Shown here in pieces: positions 61,518-64,000 of a stretch of DNA of 64,000 nt. The position numbers and the translations under genes were made by a program. The notes beneath the pieces are model-generated. The model was given only the letters and a program-made list of their open reading frames with translations, searched no databases and was not told where the DNA came from. Origin of the DNA: Nitrosomonas marina (GTDB lineage: Bacteria > Pseudomonadota > Gammaproteobacteria > Burkholderiales > Nitrosomonadaceae); contig NZ_FOIA01000007.1 of assembly GCF_900111605.1 (NCBI RefSeq), positions 50,576-114,575 on the forward strand. Reading direction: 5' to 3'. Every line of letters begins with the position of its first letter. Positions within the stretch are counted from its first letter, which is position 1.

Positions 61518-63166
61518 ACCGAAATCCCGCGCGGCTGGAAAGTCAGACGTTCGACCTGCTTGTATGCGGTGGCGGAATTTATGGTGCCTGGACGGCTTAT
61601 GATGCCGTATTGCGCGGCCTGAGTGTTGCGCTGATCGATCAGGGAGATTGGGGCAGCGCTACTTCCTCCGCGTCCAGCAAACTGGTTCACGGGGGTTTGC
61701 GGTATCTTGAGCAATTTGAATTCGGGTTAGTGCGGAAAACGCTGACCGAACGTGAGATGTTGATGTTGGTTGCGCCACACCGGGTGTGGCCGTTGCGTTT
61801 TGGCGTGCCGGTGTATGCAAACAGCCGGGTCGGCCTGCTGCGTTTGAAGCTGGGATTGATGGCGTATGATTTTCTTGCGGTCGGACAGCAAACCTCGAAG
61901 CGACATCGCTATTTCAACCGCCAGCAATTGAACGTGCGATTTCCTTTTTTAAAAGCTGATACGCTGAAGGGCGGTTTTACATACGCCGATGCGCAGACCG
62001 ACGATGCACGGCTGGTGCTGGAACTGGTACAAGGTGCCATGAATGCCGGTGCGGTGTGTGTCAACTACTGCAAACTGACCGACCTGATAGAAACCGGCCA
62101 GCAGGCTACAGGTGCGGCTGTTTACGATGAACCGGCGGATCGGACGTATACAATTCAGGCGAAACAGATTGTTAATACAACGGGTCCCTGGATAGCAGTG
62201 GACAATCAACGTCCGGAAAATTGTTTGTTGACCCGCGGTATTCATATGGTCATGCCACAGCTTGGTCTGGAAGAGGCGCTGCTGCTTACAGCTCGTTCGG
62301 ACGGGCGCGTTTTTTTTATGATCCCATGGTATGGATTGACATTGCTGGGAACAACCGACACCACCTACCAGGGTCCACTAAATCGTATCGACGTCGATGA
62401 AACAGAAGTCGATTATCTGCTGAATGCGGTCAATGATTATTTGCGCGAACCCTGGACGCGCAATGATATTGTCGGCGCTTTTGCCGGTGTACGGGTACTG
62501 AAGCATGAGGCGACTGCCGACTCAACGGAATCTCCCTCATCCGTCAGCCGGGACTGGGTAGTGAGAACTGCTTCAAACGGTGTTCACTATTCGATTGGTG
62601 GAAAATTAACGTCAGCCCGGCAGGACGCCGCTCAGATTGTCGACCGGGTCTGTGAAGAATTGAATATTGACGCGCCCTGCACAACCCGAAACCGCAAGCT
62701 GCCCTGGTCGCCACAGGAACTAAGTGAACAGGTCGCATCGCTGGACAGCTTTTTGCGCTGGTCTGAAACAATGCAGGCACTGGCTGCGGAACTGAAAGTT
62801 GACCCGGAAAGTGCGTTGTGGCTGATTCGGCGTCATGGTAGTAAGGTTTCAGACATTCTGAAGGATATTGAACAACGACCGGATCTGGCTGCACGCATTG
62901 TTCCGTCCTTACCGTTGATCCAGGCCGATCTCATGCACTGCGCAGCTAGCGAGATGGTTATGCACCTGGACGATCTGCTGCGCCGCCGTTTGCCGCTGCT
63001 GATTCTCGCGAAGCTGACCGAAACAGATTTGCGTCGAATCGGTGAAGAAATCTCTGGTGTAATGCATTGGGACGCGCTCAGGGTTCAAGAAGAAATTGCC
63101 CGTTGCAGGCCTTGGTTAAACCTAAAAAACTCAGTTGACTGTCATAAAAAAGAACAAACAACATAA
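61514..63166 (+). CDS. glpD: Aerobic glycerol-3-phosphate dehydrogenase (FAD)
   Basis: 550-residue membrane-associated flavoprotein that oxidises glycerol-3-phosphate to dihydroxyacetone phosphate and passes electrons to quinone. The FAD-binding fold begins FDLLVCGGGIYGAWTAYDA, followed by SSKLVHGGLRYLEQFEFGLV, then GTTDTTYQG and the C-terminal region HYSIGGKLTSARQDAAQ. Length is typical. The ATG overlaps the GDPD stop by four bases; together they convert glycerophosphodiesters into a glycolytic intermediate and respiratory electrons. Confidence 0.94.
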   Translation: MNRNPARLESQTFDLLVCGGGIYGAWTAYDAVLRGLSVALIDQGDWGSATSSASSKLVHGGLRYLEQFEFGLVRKTLTEREMLMLVAPHRVWPLRFGVPVYANSRVGLLRLKLGLMAYDFLAVGQQTSKRHRYFNRQQLNVRFPFLKADTLKGGFTYADAQTDDARLVLELVQGAMNAGAVCVNYCKLTDLIETGQQATGAAVYDEPADRTYTIQAKQIVNTTGPWIAVDNQRPENCLLTRGIHMVMPQLGLEEALLLTARSDGRVFFMIPWYGLTLLGTTDTTYQGPLNRIDVDETEVDYLLNAVNDYLREPWTRNDIVGAFAGVRVLKHEATADSTESPSSVSRDWVVRTASNGVHYSIGGKLTSARQDAAQIVDRVCEELNIDAPCTTRNRKLPWSPQELSEQVASLDSFLRWSETMQALAAELKVDPESALWLIRRHGSKVSDILKDIEQRPDLAARIVPSLPLIQADLMHCAASEMVMHLDDLLRRRLPLLILAKLTETDLRRIGEEISGVMHWDALRVQEEIARCRPWLNLKNSVDCHKKEQTT

Positions 63167-63429
63167 ATCAAAAAAAACAATAACGAATCCCTTCACCCTT
63201 AAGGTAACCCTATGATACTAATATTATGCCGTTTTTTTATCATTTTCCGGATTTGATTCATTTTAATGACAAGTTGTTACGCCTCTTCACGCCTTGCCAG
63301 AAATAAAAAAAACAGCACTCTGTGAATTGAATTTTGATGAAGTTTATCCTTGACGCTTACCGTCCAGATCGAATTTACCCATTAAAACCTAAGGCAAGTG
63401 TCCGGCTGCATACTCAATATTTTGTTTAC

Positions 63430-63942
63430 TTACAGAAACACGCCACCACTATCAAAAAATATATCGGCTCTGCCATTTGAGATTAGTTCCAGCATAGATG
63501 CAGCGGTTACATCAATCAATGACATAATTAAAATATCTTCAAAGTCATTTCGTATAATATCATCGATCAGAACATTGGTAGCTTGATACACAGCGTGAGC
63601 CAGTTGGGTATCATTCCTGTAAATAGGATCTGCTGGCCTATCGCTAAAAACGTCGTTCATTAACGCGGCAAATTCAGATGTATCTGGATTATCGATTAGA
63701 TCGGGATGGGAACGAAAATATGAAGCAATCTGAATAATCTCTGATTCGTCAATTGCCCTAAATGCATTGACCATTGTACCGTAAATCAACGACTCCAGGG
63801 TTTCAGTTGTTGCCGGCAGGTTTGGCAGGTGCGCCACACCAAGTTCTTCAGCAGTGAATACGCCATCCGATGAACCCTGATAGTTTTCAGGGTCGAACAC
63901 GTCAAGGGCATATCTAAAAATTGCGATTACAAAACGAAGCAA
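63430..63942 (-). CDS. Unrecognised protein, probably truncated or frameshifted at its start
   Basis: An open frame of about 170 codons with protein-like composition (HLPNLPATTETLESLIYGTM, SEIIQIASYFRSHPDLID, ATNVLIDDIIRNDFEDIL). The only upstream starts are a TTG at 63942 and a GTG at 63900; no ribosome site or ATG is seen, and an in-frame stop lies near 63970. The stretch SSDGVFTAEELG resembles an EF-hand loop, but with degenerate ligands. I cannot place the family. It may be the C-terminal part of a gene whose N-terminus is lost, or a start outside this frame. Confidence 0.4.
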   Translation of the reverse strand: MLRFVIAIFRYALDVFDPENYQGSSDGVFTAEELGVAHLPNLPATTETLESLIYGTMVNAFRAIDESEIIQIASYFRSHPDLIDNPDTSEFAALMNDVFSDRPADPIYRNDTQLAHAVYQATNVLIDDIIRNDFEDILIMSLIDVTAASMLELISNGRADIFFDSGGVFL

Positions 63943-64000
63943 GTCTGGAAGTGAAGTTATTTTTCCTGGTTAGTGTATAATAACATTTTGTTTATTATAT

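Overview
The window looks like chromosomal DNA of a Gram-negative betaproteobacterium, most likely an ammonia oxidiser of the Nitrosomonas type. This is an inference from protein character and gene order (glyS-gmhB-plsC-ygjP, the Bat operon, small c-type cytochromes, trehalose/glycogen genes), not from a marker gene. No rRNA, tRNA or CRISPR array was seen. Most genes are ordinary housekeeping or envelope genes in short, tightly packed operons.

Layout. 1-4025 (+): 3' part of glyS, then gmhB, plsC and a YgjP-type metallopeptidase, translationally coupled. 4199-6983 (-): a cyclic-di-GMP pair, an HD-GYP protein with an altered HD motif and an EAL protein with a degenerate GGDEF domain. 7696-14607 (+): a six-gene MoxR/Bat operon ending in a 153-bp palindromic element. 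14754-16376: a repeat-rich scar with a frameshifted HEPN-like gene, a RAYT-type transposase and short direct repeats. 16405-20592 (+): outer-membrane protein, Hsp20 with a sigma-32 type promoter, the ABC-F ATPase Uup, and two small cytochromes c. 20800-29502 (mostly -): an EEP-fold lipoprotein, a small lipoprotein, and a tripartite RND efflux operon followed by a patatin-like lipase. 29801-34369: lipoprotein aminopeptidase, DoxX and pirin divergent from a LysR regulator, exported cyclophilin.

35562-37837 (+) is the most unusual locus. A protein with the layout of an HK97-fold capsid/encapsulin shell is followed after 2 bp by a two-part protein whose C-terminal half is a zinc peptidase (HELIH). 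There are no other phage genes. The GC content of the second gene drops sharply at the domain boundary, which suggests an exchangeable cargo or effector domain. It is my best candidate for an undescribed system, but it rests on pattern recognition only.

37895-44033: an ECF sigma/cupin anti-sigma pair, a SufR-type Fe-S regulator divergent from two small membrane proteins, and a large exported dihaem protein resembling the hydrazine synthase alpha subunit. 44526-55326 (+): a storage-sugar island (glucokinase, glucan phosphorylase, DUF5752, TreT, TreZ, TreY) in which glucan can be converted to trehalose by two routes; treZ carries a perfect 19-bp inverted repeat inside its coding sequence. 55451-59367 (-): ketopantoate reductase-like protein, LpxL-like acyltransferase, ZIP transporter, PgeF. 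59528-63166 (+): ankyrin-repeat protein, glycerophosphodiester phosphodiesterase and glycerol-3-phosphate dehydrogenase. The window ends with an unrecognised reverse-strand reading frame without a good start.
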